Under the pieces are notes generated by a model. That model was not told the origin of the DNA. It was given only the letters and a program-made list of their open reading frames with translations, and did not search any database. Positions 32,459 to 44,390 of a DNA stretch of 64,000 nt are shown piece after piece. The stretch comes from Marthasterias glacialis (lineage: Eukaryota; Echinodermata; Asteroidea; Forcipulatida; Asteriidae): the NCBI GenBank assembly GCA_911728455.2, contig OU452219.1:17224397-17288396 (forward strand), given 5' to 3'. Each line of letters begins with the position of its first letter. Position 1 is the stretch's first letter. Both the position numbers and the translations under genes were made by a program.

Positions 32459-32731
32459 GCGTAGCCAGGATTGTTTCAAGGGGGGGGGGGCACGTGGGCA
32501 TGGGGGAACGGGGGGAAGGGGGAGGGGCACGGGGGAACGGGCACGGGGGAACGGGGGGGGGCACGGGGGTGGGGACATTGCTTTTCAGTGTTTGTGGGGG
32601 GGGGGGCAGGGACCATGTTTTTAATGAATTACATGTATCTGGATGTTTTCATGGGGGCACCTGGGGGGCACTGAGAATTTATGGAGGTGCGTACCCCCAA
32701 CAACATCCCCCTTCTCGTGGCTACGCCGCTA
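32459..32731. mobile_element. G-rich MITE with GCGTAGCCAGG ends
   Basis: Begins gcgtagccaggattgttt and ends with the inverted ggctacgccgct. The interior is dominated by runs of G (32481-32610). Ends of this type (gcgtagccagg...) are common on nonautonomous DNA elements of marine animals. It starts 72 bases after the opsin 1 stop. Confidence 0.6.
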
Positions 32732-33109
32732 ACCCATTCCAATAGATGTTAGTCGTTTGAAGACACTTTTCCTTTTATAGGGCAATGCCGTCAAGGGAAA
32801 AACATATCACGGTTTGCTTTCAATTTGATTTGAACTTGGTTTATTATTGAAATTCGGGGCCATCGCAGCCAACAGCTAAACTACGGGCAGATCCCCAAAG
32901 AAAATTTACACATTCTAACATGCTAAACATTAACCAAAAGCCTTGGAAAGGGATACATCCAAAACAGTGGAAACGTTAAACAAAAACAGTCAGATATCAG
33001 AATAGAAAATGAAAATGAAATTAAATAAAATTAAAATGTAATGTAACTTTAAATTAAATTAAATTAATTCACAATTATTAGAAAAATTAGTGACGTAGCA
33101 AGCATCTTT

Positions 33110-33830
33110 TTTGCAGTGGGCAAAAAGTGGGGGTGGGGGTGGGGCACAGATATTTGTAGAGGGGTCAATTTCAGTAAAAATGGCCTGATTGTAGTAAATT
33201 TCACGGTGTCCAGAGGGAGCAAGGTGTTCCATAGAGGGGCGGGCAGCTGCTCCCTTTCACACCCCCTCCCCCATCGGCCACGCCATTAAAAAAATTGAAT
33301 AAAATTAAGCAAAATGAAAAACGGACACTTATTCAATGAAAATTATATGAAAATTGTAACTACTACAGAGCGTGCTCATGACGCTTGTAATGGAGTTGCT
33401 ACATGTATAAAAAAAAATAATAATAATAAAAAGAAGTAATTGAAATTTTCGAGACAGTTCGTCGAAAAGTAGTCTCCAAAAGCCACGTCATAAAATTTGT
33501 AAAGCATTTATAAAAGGGTTGTCTGTCTAGAACACTGTATTCCGACGCGTTGAAAGGGATGAGAGGAAATTAATCAAGACCATATTATGCAGATATTGTG
33601 GTAACACCAGTGCGTAACCGGGGGGGTGGGCAGGGGTGTGAGCCGGTAGGGGTGGAAGGGAGCAGCTGCCCGCCCCCATATGAATGAAACACCTTGCCCC
33701 CTTGCTTGCACAGAACCCTTGCCATTTCTTGCCCCCAAAATGAGATCGACAAAAAAAATGATGTCTGTGCCTCGCTTGCCCCCCACCCACTAAAAAAGGG
33801 GAAAAAAAGTCAGGTTATGCCATTGATTGA
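33110..33830. repeat. Inverted pair of G-rich repeats
   Basis: The segment at 33200-33290 (ggcgggcagctgctcccttt) recurs inverted at 33640-33690 (ggaagggagcagctgcccgc), each next to gtgcgtaac/gtgacgtagc-type ends. No coding. Confidence 0.5.
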
Positions 33831-34550
33831 CACTCTATTTGCATGACTCTACAAAGTTCACAACAATATAATTTAAAGGGAAATTACATCATTTGCAGAC
33901 AAAATGTACACGTTACTGCAAAATAACTTACTTGAAGTATCCAGCGAAATCGTTTTGCCTGGAGTGTTATTTCATTTCTAAAGAAAAGGGCAGTTGTGTT
34001 TCATTTTGAAGCGTTGGCCGACCGTCATTTGCAGGGGGGAAACAAGGATTCGTTTGATTACGGATTCTTCATCTGCCCAGAAATAACTGCTCCAGATTAT
34101 CACCAGCATCCCAAAAATGCTAACACCTTTTGAAATGCAATTTTTCCACAGGTTAGTTTGGTGGTATATTTTTTAGAATTATAATTAACTGGATTGAAAC
34201 AAACCATGTAATTTCCCGTCAAGAAAAATGTGCCCCGCTTTTTCTGTTGCCTTTTTGCCAACGGTCTTGTCATTGTTATCGTATTTTATTTTTGATGTAT
34301 TATTTGTGTTATATGAAGGCCCCAAGTGATCAGAGATGTGCTGGATAGGCCACCCTCGTTAAATATGGTTTAAAAAAAATGAAAAATCTAATAAAAAAGC
34401 GTAACTATGGGCAACTATGTTCACATAGGCCTATCACAAAATCAAAGATATTGTTACAGCGTCAGTATTTAACAGTTATATTAGATAGACCACCAGTATT
34501 AAATACAAAGCACGTATCGAAAGAGTTACCGCCCAAAATATCCATACTGG

Positions 34551-34691
34551 GGTCGTATCCGAGTTGACGGCTGCGGCTACCGCTATACGGCTGATCAGGA
34601 TACGGCTGTTGCTAGGGATGTCCTGTACTTCAAGGCTTGACGACGCGGCGATCCAGCAGAAGCCGTAGCCGCCCATTCGGACACGGCCTGA
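34551..34691. mobile_element. Short MITE with CGTATCCGA ends
   Basis: The left end gtcgtatccgagttgacggc is matched inverted by gccgcccattcggacacggc. A related, more decayed copy is at 47728-47868. Confidence 0.6.
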
Positions 34692-35056
34692 CTCTTCCAA
34701 AGGCACCGGGAACTTCCATGGTCACAGGTGGAGTCCGACTTTTTATGCCGATGTGTTTTTCTTTTTGAACACGATTGAGCAAAACCCAACCCAATTATCT
34801 ATGTCACGGTACCGTACATATTCCTACCAAAATACCTTTGACGGATTTTGTGACAGAACTACGTCTTTTGTAAGCCAAAATGTGCTGCTAACGCATGATC
34901 ATATAATTATCTGGCAATATGTTATTTGTCAAACATTCCATCTTTGGACTCGCAAACTTATCTTTTTAACAAAGATTCTTTGAACTCGTTAAGTCTCAAT
35001 TCACCTGGAAATGTAGGCACAGTTTGGAAGCGCGGATCTTCCACCATATGTTGTGC

Positions 35057-35318
35057 TGACAAAAGATAATAGAGCGCCGAAGGTGCAAGATGGGGAACTG
35101 GGGCTTTATCTATTGTTGGAAAGTGAAATACTTATGGGCACCATTTCGGCAAGTGAATGCTTTGTTTCCCATTGATAGCAATGGTAATTGTCGGCACTGA
35201 TCTGAGGTGATCTATTGTTGTATAAATAGAGTTACTTGCCGAAATGGCGTCCAGTGAGATTTCATGTTTCAGCCAGAGTTCCCCATCTTGCGCCTACGGC
35301 GCTCTATAATCTTTGGTG
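35057..35318. mobile_element. MITE with AAAGATTATAGAGCGCC-type ends
   Basis: The left arm aaaagataatagagcgccga then gcaagatggggaact is inverted at agttccccatcttgcgccta then ggcgctctataatcttt. A right-end copy recurs at 35640-35735. Confidence 0.7.
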
Positions 35319-35639
35319 TTGACACACTGAGGTACTGGATCAGATAGAATCTAAAGTATTTTATTTAAACTAAACTCATGACTGCACGAATTAAAGTAAT
35401 AGTGAGAGCCGATGTCGACGGCGCCACGCCCAAGAACCAACCGCGCTGAACAAAGGCAAACGGCTCGCTTATAATAAAGTACGTAACTATTACGTCATAC
35501 CATCCGTCCCGGTAGAGGTGCACCTGAAGAGTATAATAACATTTAAACACCATGTAGAATGTAGATTTGAATGTGGTGATGGTTGTGACCAAAGATTGCC
35601 CTTGTCTACACTGGTTCGCACGTATCAGTGTTGTACCAA

Positions 35640-35735
35640 TAGGGTCACTTGCCAAAACGGCGTCCATTGAGATTTCAAATTTCAGCCAGAGTTCCCCATC
35701 TTGCGCCCTATACGGCGCTCTATAATCTTTGGTTG
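35640..35735. repeat. Right-end fragment of the 35057 MITE
   Basis: Same sequence as 35236-35314, from ttgccaaaacggcgtccatt to cggcgctctataatctttgg. No left arm is obvious. Confidence 0.65.
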
Positions 35736-38557
35736 TGACAGCAGCGAAATTTTATTAAGGGCACCGGCGTTCCACAGTGCGTGTGCTGTGATAAAAACGC
35801 TCTGTCACCAAACGATGTGGACGTTTTTGATGATCAGAAGTTGCTGGACGATGTGTATGGATGGAGGGGGCTGAAGATTTCGAATGACGTCTGGTTATTG
35901 AGGGCATTCTACCATCTGATGTTGCGGTACGCCAATAAAGAGATTTGAACGCAGAGGTAATAATAACAATAATATGATCAAATTTCCGGATTGGTTGTAA
36001 CACGAGCTGCAGCGTTGGGCGATTTTTTGCAGTTTCTATCCGGCGCCTAACCTGGAAGCGATTTAGCGAGTCCTGTCTGTGAGCTAGGTGGCTCCTCACT
36101 AGAGTGTGTTAATTCGCGAAAACTTCGTTAAATCACATTTCAAAGTAACTTATCCAAGGTCAAGCCAGTGAATGACACTGCATCAAAGTGCAACAGAGTC
36201 ATCGGCCTCATTCGTATAATTGTGAGTGGGTCGACCTCTATAGTGTTTCACTCCACCTAAAGCTTTGGTATTATGTATTTTTCAAGTTTTTTACCCAGCA
36301 TTTTAACTGTATTTAACAATTTGACAGTTATTCTACAGTTCTTTTGAGTAGTTTACAGTATTTCCAATGGTTTTTAATTGAACTGAGACGACAACTGGTC
36401 TGGCCTAAATGTTGTTCGTGTTGGGGTTTTAATTCGGATTGTACTGAGTTTTGTTTTGTTGCTTTTTCGTTCTATTGTTAAGTAAGACCTTCGAGGAAAC
36501 ATTGATTCATACTGCACTGTGTATAAATGATGTTATATTATTATAATACCAGCCCCTGTGAAGCGGACTGATATAGTGTAATGCAAAAAAAAATGTTGTC
36601 TTTCTTTCCCAAGGGCAAACGGTCACGTGATCAAAATAAAAACGGTCGTAACTCCTAAACTAGCATTTGACCGATTTTTTAAATCAAACTTGGTCGAATT
36701 TGGCCATGACACCTGCCCCATCTACGGATGGTCGTAAAATTTGGGCAATGGTCACCTGGTGGTCCATAGTGGTCATTTTATGAATATTTACAAAATGCTT
36801 CTTCTCCCACACGTTCTTTAGCTGATTGCAGCCAAACTTGGTGGAATGCGCCTTGAGATTAAGGCTAGTAATATACCGGTAGCGTATGACATCAAAGATT
36901 CATCATTCGTGCATTTGCAGAGACCGGTAAGATGTTGCCAATTGTTTAAAATTTACATGTAAATAAACTTTTTTTGTTCATCAAATATACAAGGAAATGA
37001 TATTTAACGTTTTTAATAACGATAGTGTCTGGGTATACACATTTTGGGATACAAACAAAATGGATGATTTCGGATATATTTTTTTAAAATGGTTTAAAAT
37101 CTCGCTACAGGAACTATACAGGAATAGTCTCATTACTGTACCGTTTCACCTTTTAGATCCAGAATGAGAGAGAATATAATTAGTAGTTAATAATGTTTTT
37201 ATTTATGTTTATAAGCAACTTTCATACATGACTTCCAATCTATTGTGGGTCTACATTATTATGTCACAAACCCAGGCCACCCTGACTTCACGCGCACTGC
37301 GCCCTAGACCAAGTTTGCACTTACCCAACACATTTACATACCGCAACTAACTTATGAATAACCAGCGTTGTGTGTTAAACTCGTATATCCGCCACCGGAA
37401 ATGTTTTCATAAATCAGAAGCTTATCTTCTATTGCAAAACTTAAATATTTAATAACAAATAAGCAAAGAATTTGACAGTCTTAACTGGCTTCATATGCAT
37501 AAAAAATGGGAGACCTGGGGGCTCGACCCCCCACCTTTACCGACTTAACAATTCACCGCACCACTTCAGTGTCAGCTAAAGCTGACAAACTATCGGCTAA
37601 TACTTCGCCAAATTGATTTCCTCGATCCTTACAATAATTCTCCAGGCTGTCGCTCAACTTTCTGAGGAAAACGTTCCCAGAACTTGATCATATTGTCCAC
37701 CATTAATTTTCAGACCTTTTGCTCCTTCTCGGTGCTAACGCACCCTCCAACAATCCGTCGATCTCTCCTCCTTGAAATTCTCCTCCTTGACGGTCATCTT
37801 TTGAAGTGTCTTGCTCTAATAACTGCGCAAAACTGAGGTGTTAGGCTGATTCTCATGGTATATGAGACAACACCGACATGGTGTTAGTTGTCCCCATTGC
37901 TTGATTGTTGGTTATGAAATACAAATTGATAAAAACATATAATACGATAATAAGACATTTTGTGAAGACCTTGGGAGCTAAGACTAATCCTGTCTGAGGC
38001 GAGGCTACAGTGCTTGGGGGCAGACCTACGTTGCCCATCCAAGGGTGAGTTTTTTGTAGCCGGCTTGTAACACTGACTTTTACCTCACTTAGGGTTGAAA
38101 AGTTATTGTTATATTAAAACTTATTGTATATTTAAAATCTGCAGTACGCTGTGTATGTACATAGTTTCTTTTTGCACATAATGCGTCTGATAATACTCAG
38201 CCCACCGAGTGTGTACCGAAATACACCAACACAACCGCAGAGAGTACAATGTGTAGTTTGGGTCTGGGAATGTGTTTTAAGGAAGAACAAGACTCCTTTC
38301 ATCATCTGTGCTCTTAATCACGAGTGGCAATGTCATTCGGTGAATAGTGCGTTGTATTGTTTGAAAGTGTAGATGCCCTCTCGAGCATTCTGAGCATTTA
38401 CATGTTAATCTTTTCAGTAGCAAAAGTTTGAACTGTGTGTGTTTTTCTCTTTACTTTGCTCGTTTTTATTTGTTTTCAGTGGGTAAATGATAGAGAATAC
38501 TGCAAGCACGCATTGCGAATTATCGGTAGCACGCCTTATGTGAGTGCTCTAACGTTG

Positions 38558-38945
38558 AGATAGTGAGCATTTACACATAGCCTTGCTAAATTTCAAATAG
38601 ACAAATGAATCACACAGTTATGGAAAGCCTTTTCTTTTGATGATTTCCCCTTCAAAACTGTGAAATTCTTGTGTTGAAAAGTGTGTGATCGCGGTCGTCT
38701 GGGGGTAGTAATAGTACTACACATCGTGAACATGTAATGTTCATTGTAGAATTTCCAAGACTTTCTGGAACTGTCTTTACTGGCTTTATTTAGCTACTCG
38801 AAGGTCTCTGGTACAAACTCTGCAATATTTTCCATAGATTTCGAGAAAGAAAAGCCTCGATCGAATGAACAAATGCAACAATCGTGTACCGTACCGCACT
38901 CACGTCGTGTTTGTTAACATTTAATTCCCACTACAGGTTACGTGC
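38558..38945 (+). repeat. Second copy of the opsin-upstream repeat
   Basis: Matches 22260-22680, sharing caaatgaatcacacag-type, gtgtgatcgcggtcgtc and gatttcgagaaagaaaagcc segments. Confidence 0.7.
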
Positions 38946-39445
38946 ATCTGTATACAACGCGCTGATTGGCTGGCCGGCGCGTGATACGCGATGTGTCAAT
39001 CGTGCGTGGGTCACGTTTTACGTTTAGCATATATGAATATCAATTAGGCTGCTCTTTTGTGAAAAAGTCCGAAAGTAAGCCGTTTCAAGAACAACGTTTC
39101 TGTAGACATTTTATTCTTTACAAAATAACATGCTCTTATAAATTTCGCTCTCTGGGAATCAATTCATATTCGAGCGCAAATCTTTAAAGAGTTAATATTC
39201 AAGTTCCCCATCGAAAGCACAGTGCGACAAAAGCGTTACCACTTTGAGCAAGAATAACTTCCATAAAAAACAACTTAATGCGGATGATGTTCAGTATTCG
39301 TAAACCAAAGACAAGTCGCAATAACGCGTTCGCCACTTCGCAATAACATCTTATGACCCTTATAGTGAACAAAAGAAAACAAATCTGGGGCAAAACTACG
39401 CTTCAGTGAGGCATGTTTGTCACAACCTTGCAGTTTGTAAAATTA

Positions 39446-39712
39446 ATAGACCGATCCATTAATCCTTGCCCCCTAAAACATATTGACCAATCACAGCATT
39501 GGCTACATCACCACCGTACAACGAGCGTCTCTTCAATTCCACACTGCACGACATGAACACGCACTCTATAACTATAAATACGCCGACGTATGTTTACATT
39601 TTCCAATAAGATTATATTATCACGTCAGACTTTTGTCGGACTTTCGGTGGCGTACCCAAGGCATGTGATTGGTCAACACGTATTTGGGCGGGGCTTAATG
39701 GATCGGTCTTTT
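39446..39712. mobile_element. MITE with long ends containing CCAAT boxes
   Basis: The left end aatagaccgatccattaatc to attgaccaatcacagc is inverted at gtgattggtcaacacg to gggcggggcttaatggatcg. The interior is short. It is related to 27069-27680. Confidence 0.75.
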
Positions 39713-40029
39713 GTCACCGTTTGTTTTTCTTCTATCGACTTATTTTCTCGTCTTCGATGCTCGCGAGACCTGTGCACAGTCTAGCTTATTACAGAGTGCA
39801 GCCATTACTGCAGACGATAAAAGATGTATGGGAAACCACGAGGACATACTTTGTAATTACGCTTAATTTTTTTCAAGCAGAGTTCTATTTTATTTATTTA
39901 TTTATTATTCATTTATGTATTAATTTATTTAGTTTATTTATTCCCCGTTATTTGGGGGTGATTATCTGCGGCTTATGAATAACGGTTAGAGTATCACAGT
40001 TGATTGGATATTGCGAACAAATGGCTCAC

Positions 40030-40126
40030 CGTTCACAAAGTCATCCTCCGGGACGCGCTGCACACTGTTGGCCGTCTGGTTTTCGTACTCGAGATCCACA
40101 ATGATTACAAAGTCATGTGCCACTCC
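40030..40126 (-). other. Possible isolated minus-strand exon (weak)
   Basis: On the minus strand an AG (ggtag ending at 40127) precedes 97 open bases that read VAHDFVIIVDLEYENQTANS and on to VPEDDFVN. A good donor (gtgagc) follows at 40029. Composition looks coding and GC is above the flanks. I recognise no family, and no partner exon was found. It could equally be part of an old repeat. Confidence 0.25.
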
Positions 40127-40420
40127 CTACCCTAATGGGACACAGGCCGCGCTCGAATTCCTCTGGAAGGATACATTGGAATCCAGTGTTTCATGTAGAG
40201 CAAACTATCGTGTTGAATAAAACATCTCATTTGAGTCATCAACTAGATTTTAAAAGAAGAGATTCCCAATTTATCTCGCAGCCAATTCTTTCCCGACCGA
40301 TATACAATATTTGAAGATGTTGTACATCGTTGGTTTTTGAATGAATCAATTAATTAATGTCCACCCTAATGGCTTTCATCACACACATCGTCTGACCTAT
40401 TTATGGAAATTCTCTCAAAC

Positions 40421-40717
40421 TACACTCTTATAACGATCTAGTCAAAGTATTGACTGGTTTTCCTAGTTGTTGAAAACTGACTTGAAAGTTACGAAAATTT
40501 GAACATACGAAAATTAAAAAATAAAAACTGATTTAATCATACCAACTAGAAAAAGTAATTGGATTTGACTCCAATTTTAGTTCTTGTTAGATAATACTGA
40601 CCAGCAAAAACTAGTCAGACTGACTGATTTTCAGTTACACCCAAGTGACCCTTAATATTGTTAGTCAAATCTAACTGGTTTCTAGTCAAAATCTGACTAA
40701 TGGTATGTTAGAGTGTA
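40421..40717. mobile_element. AT-rich MITE with TACACTCT ends
   Basis: The left end tacactcttataac and the right end gttagagtgta are inverted. Several inner inverted agtca/tgact motifs are present. Confidence 0.45.
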
Positions 40718-41104
40718 CGTGGTTCCGTTTGAGTGAATTCAAAGAAAAGTTTCAGTTTTGTTAGGGATCTAGTGCACATTCCTCAATGGGCAAATTGATA
40801 GCAGTAATCGATACCCGGGTATAAGATATGGTGATTTTTTTTATTAATTTATTTAAAAACAAGTTGTTGTGGAGGGGGGGCGGTATCCCAATGCTTTTTT
40901 GTCGACTTTGACTGGATTTCAGACTGAAGTATTTTATTTGAGGGAATGAGCTTTTCATACTGGAACCGACTGTCTGTCGTAAATTTTGATTCACGAAGTT
41001 AAGGATAGAGGGCGCTACAACCATTTATTTGTAGCGATTGGTCGTTTGACTTCTTGTACTCTGTTGTACTATACTTGGAAACACTTCGGTTCACTTTTTG
41101 TACT

Positions 41105-41662
41105 ATAGACTCTACTATATAGACTAATCCGAGCAGCTTGTTCATAGGCGTTTTCATCACCGCAGCTATGGCCGCCGCACGCATGCGTCAATGCACACGC
41201 ACTGTGAATCCTCTTGGCTGATTGGTCGCGCGCGCGTGCGGCGGTTATAGTAGACTTAATGACAAATCGTTAGAAGTCGTACGTTGTCAGTGAACACCGT
41301 CAGTACGTTAGGACGGTATTCGCTCAAGCAGCTGTCGTACGTAGCGAATGGTCCGTGTCTAACGACTTGACTAACATGTTTCCTTGATTAATATTAATAA
41401 ATGCAGCTGTATATTGCATATGCATCAGTTTCTATAGAGACAGATGATATTTCACAAAGACGGTGTTGGTATAACGCATAGGATGAAGGATGTGTCATGA
41501 ATATTCATATTCGTAACCAATAAGATTGCTCCGTCCAATTTTGGTAGCTATAGGACTGTGTGTTCGTCAGCACGTCGCGGCGTGTGCCAATGTAAGACCG
41601 CTCAATTACAGACTTGATTTCAAGTCTACGGTAACAGCTGCTCGGATTAGTGTAGAGGCTGA
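41105..41662. mobile_element. 560-base inverted-repeat element with CpG-rich interior
   Basis: The ends agactctactatatagacta then atccgagcagctt and agctgctcggattagtgtag then aggct are inverted. The interior holds GCGCGCGCGTGCGGCGG and cgttagaagtcgt/gtctaacgactt inverted motifs. Confidence 0.55.
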
Positions 41663-43309
41663 AAAATTTGGACCATTATTTCTATCTGTAATGATAAAAT
41701 AGTCGTTTGACTTGGCGACATAGTTTTCCTTTGTTATTCTGTCAAAACTTTCAAAAGCATTGCAAATTTCGTTCTACTCATCCAACTGGAGTGCCGTCCG
41801 TCGGGGGCCGTCCGCATCTAGATAAATGTTAAAAGTTTTGCCGTTATGATTTTCAATCTATAAGTTATAGATTGTTCGAGACGTTTGATACAATTTGCAA
41901 GCCACAAAAGAAGTTAGTTTTCAGCATGAAAATCCTCTGTACTGCAAATGATTTCAACTTTATCACCTTTATCCACGTTGCTCTTGAGAAAGTTTTATTA
42001 TATTTACTAATGCTTCGGTCAAGGGTCACAGGTCATATTATTGTTCTGTTGATAACTCCGCCCGTCAGTCAGCTGAATTGATAAGCTTTACGGGCACTTA
42101 GATTACAAGCGTCTTGTCGTATTGAACACGTGCATGAACACGAAACACCAATTACAATCCAAAGTCCCTCGACTCTGTGGAAAATCCCTAGATTTGTAAG
42201 GTTTAATTGCAAAGACATATTTTAGGAAATAACTTTACTGGAGATGTGCATGTGAATCGTCTGAATAATTGCCCTTTGCCTGGAGCTCTACACGATGTTG
42301 CAATAGATTGCAGATCATCTTTTTCTCAACACTCTCTTCAGCACTACCCCACCCCCTCCTTTTTAAAAAGAGGGGAAAAAATAATAATTGTGCAGTTTTT
42401 AGATACACACATTTTCCCCCTTGGTCCCACCGACCTCGACTCCACAGCATTTTCATAAAAACACCCCCAAAACAGAAAGAGTTGAGGCTATTTTGTGTGG
42501 TATTAAACAACGTCCCACCGTATTTCTGCTTTCCGATTTTCAGACTGTCCTATAATCCTATAATGTTGTTCCTCTGAGAAAAAAGATAGCTCGCCTATAC
42601 GTAGATTCCACGTTCTGTTTTTTTTTCTCTTTTTTTTGCTGCCCCTCTCTCGTTCTCTGGTGAAGTAGAAAACTTCAGTAGTCGTACGGTTGAGAAAATC
42701 CTCTAGAGGTTTCGAAACTTTCAACAATTTTTTTAACGGTTTTAAATAAATTATTCCTACAGGAGACCTTTTTTGATGTCTCGATCTTCACCTCATGACA
42801 GCTGAATTCATTTTAAAAGCCACGCATTCGTAAAACTTCTCTGAGGGCTTATGCGTTATTCAGAGTAAAAACATTACTGACTTTTGCCGGTTATTTATTC
42901 ACGAGGCCAATATTGAAAAGATCTAATATGAATTTAGCATCATCTGTGCTATGCTTTCCACCGTGTTGGGAAACAGGTGATGGTCCCCGTTTGAATAATG
43001 AAAAGTTTTGTGTGACAAAACCCTAGCTGATGTTTTTGTTGTTGCCGTCTATATAGTTTGTGTCACCTTGGTTCTATTCATGGACTGTATCTCCATCTTA
43101 ATCTTTCACCAGCCCCTAGTGGTGATCCCAGGGGAGGAAGACTTGGTCGCTTTGTCTGTACAATATTTATTATCAGATATTATACATAAGCCTCTGTACA
43201 GACACCTGTGTAATCTGGTTTTTTTTTAAAGAGAGCCCTCCCTGAACCCTAACTCGACGTCAAGACGTCAACGTCAGCAGGCTCTTTTTCAAAACGCACT
43301 GCACTGTTT

Positions 43310-43640
43310 ATTTCCTTATTTATCCAGCCAGGACCCTTCGATCCTCGACCCAAAACGATCTGAAGCCCCGTTGTATTGCAAGAACGAAGAGAAGGACCTT
43401 TGTGTCCCGGTGCCCAAGGCGCGGATGCAACTCTCTTCCGGATGCATTACGGCTTCACAACAATGTGGAACAGTTTAAAAAACAGCATTAGACTGTTCCA
43501 AGTTTCTCATGAACCAAAACAACACTATTCGCCTTAATTGCTATTCGTCTTAATTGCTAGTTTCCCTGCAACTTTCTAAAGCGCATTGAGGATTCCTTCT
43601 GTTTTGAAATGCGCTTTATAAGAATCCATTTATTTTTTCT
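43310..43640 (+). mobile_element. LINE ORF2 C-terminus and 3' tail (CR1/L2-like)
   Basis: One frame reads RTLRSSTQNDLKPR, then CPRRGCNSLPDALRLHNNVE and QFKKQH. This is the R-LRSS / W-N-SLP-LR / FKK end seen in many LINEs, with W changed to C. It is followed by the tail aatgcgctttataagaatcc. It is 5' truncated. Confidence 0.7.
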
Positions 43641-44094
43641 ATATGAGTAGGCTATTATATCGGTGCGTCTTGGGTATACCGAACGGTGAGGTTGTTACCA
43701 ATGCTTATTTCGATTGCCGCACTCAAAACAAGCACGTTGATAAACGTGAACAAAAATTCCCTACAAAACATAAATCGCTTTTTGTTTTATTCACCAAAAT
43801 GGGACCACCTAAGTTGACGAAACTTTCCCAGGTTGATTTATTGTGTGCTAATTTAGAAATAGACGATGGACAAAATTATACTTTCCGAAAACCGACGATT
43901 GGAAACCCACCGGTTTCTGTTGGTTCCTGTGGACAATTCTATACACGAATTTCGTTTAAGGTGTTTTACACCACCGCAGTTATTACCACCGGACGCACCT
44001 AAGGACAGTTCCAGCGTGTCTTGGAAATTTTACAATAAAGTATAAGAGCACGATGTGTACTAGTGCACGTCGGAACGCCCAGGCCAGACGACCC

Positions 44095-44390
44095 GCAATC
44101 ACACACTTTTCAACACAAGAATTTCACAGTTTTAAAGCTGAATCATCCAAAGAAATTGCTTTCCAAAACGGTGTGATTCCTTTGCCTATTTGAAATTTTG
44201 CAAGGCTAGGTATAAATGCTTACTTTTCCAATGTTCTTTACCCCCCATTTTTTTTTACAGTGATTAAGGCCTACATTACAAACAAAATAACAGGCGGGTG
44301 GCTACACAGTCTTCCGACGCCGGTAGTGCATAATTCAAAACAAACCTCTTTTGTAGTTGAATATACTCTCTGGTAGTTTATGACACAGTA
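44095..44390 (-). repeat. Third (partial, inverted) copy of the opsin-upstream repeat
   Basis: Reverse complement of about 22100-22400, including caggcgggtggctacacagt, the complement of a segment at 22185-22202. Confidence 0.65.

Noticed and set aside
35755-36099. 114-codon minus-strand frame
   Set aside because: Arg/Ser/His-rich, low-complexity reading next to a MITE fragment; no motif or splice context.
37500-37560. tRNA-like stretch with gctcgaccccccacc
   Set aside because: Resembles a B box only; no cloverleaf with proper A box and acceptor stem could be folded by eye.
43643-44002. 119-codon plus-strand frame with LSQVDLLCANLEIDDGQNYT
   Set aside because: No family recognised, it follows directly on a LINE 3' tail, and no splice sites link it to other coding sequence.
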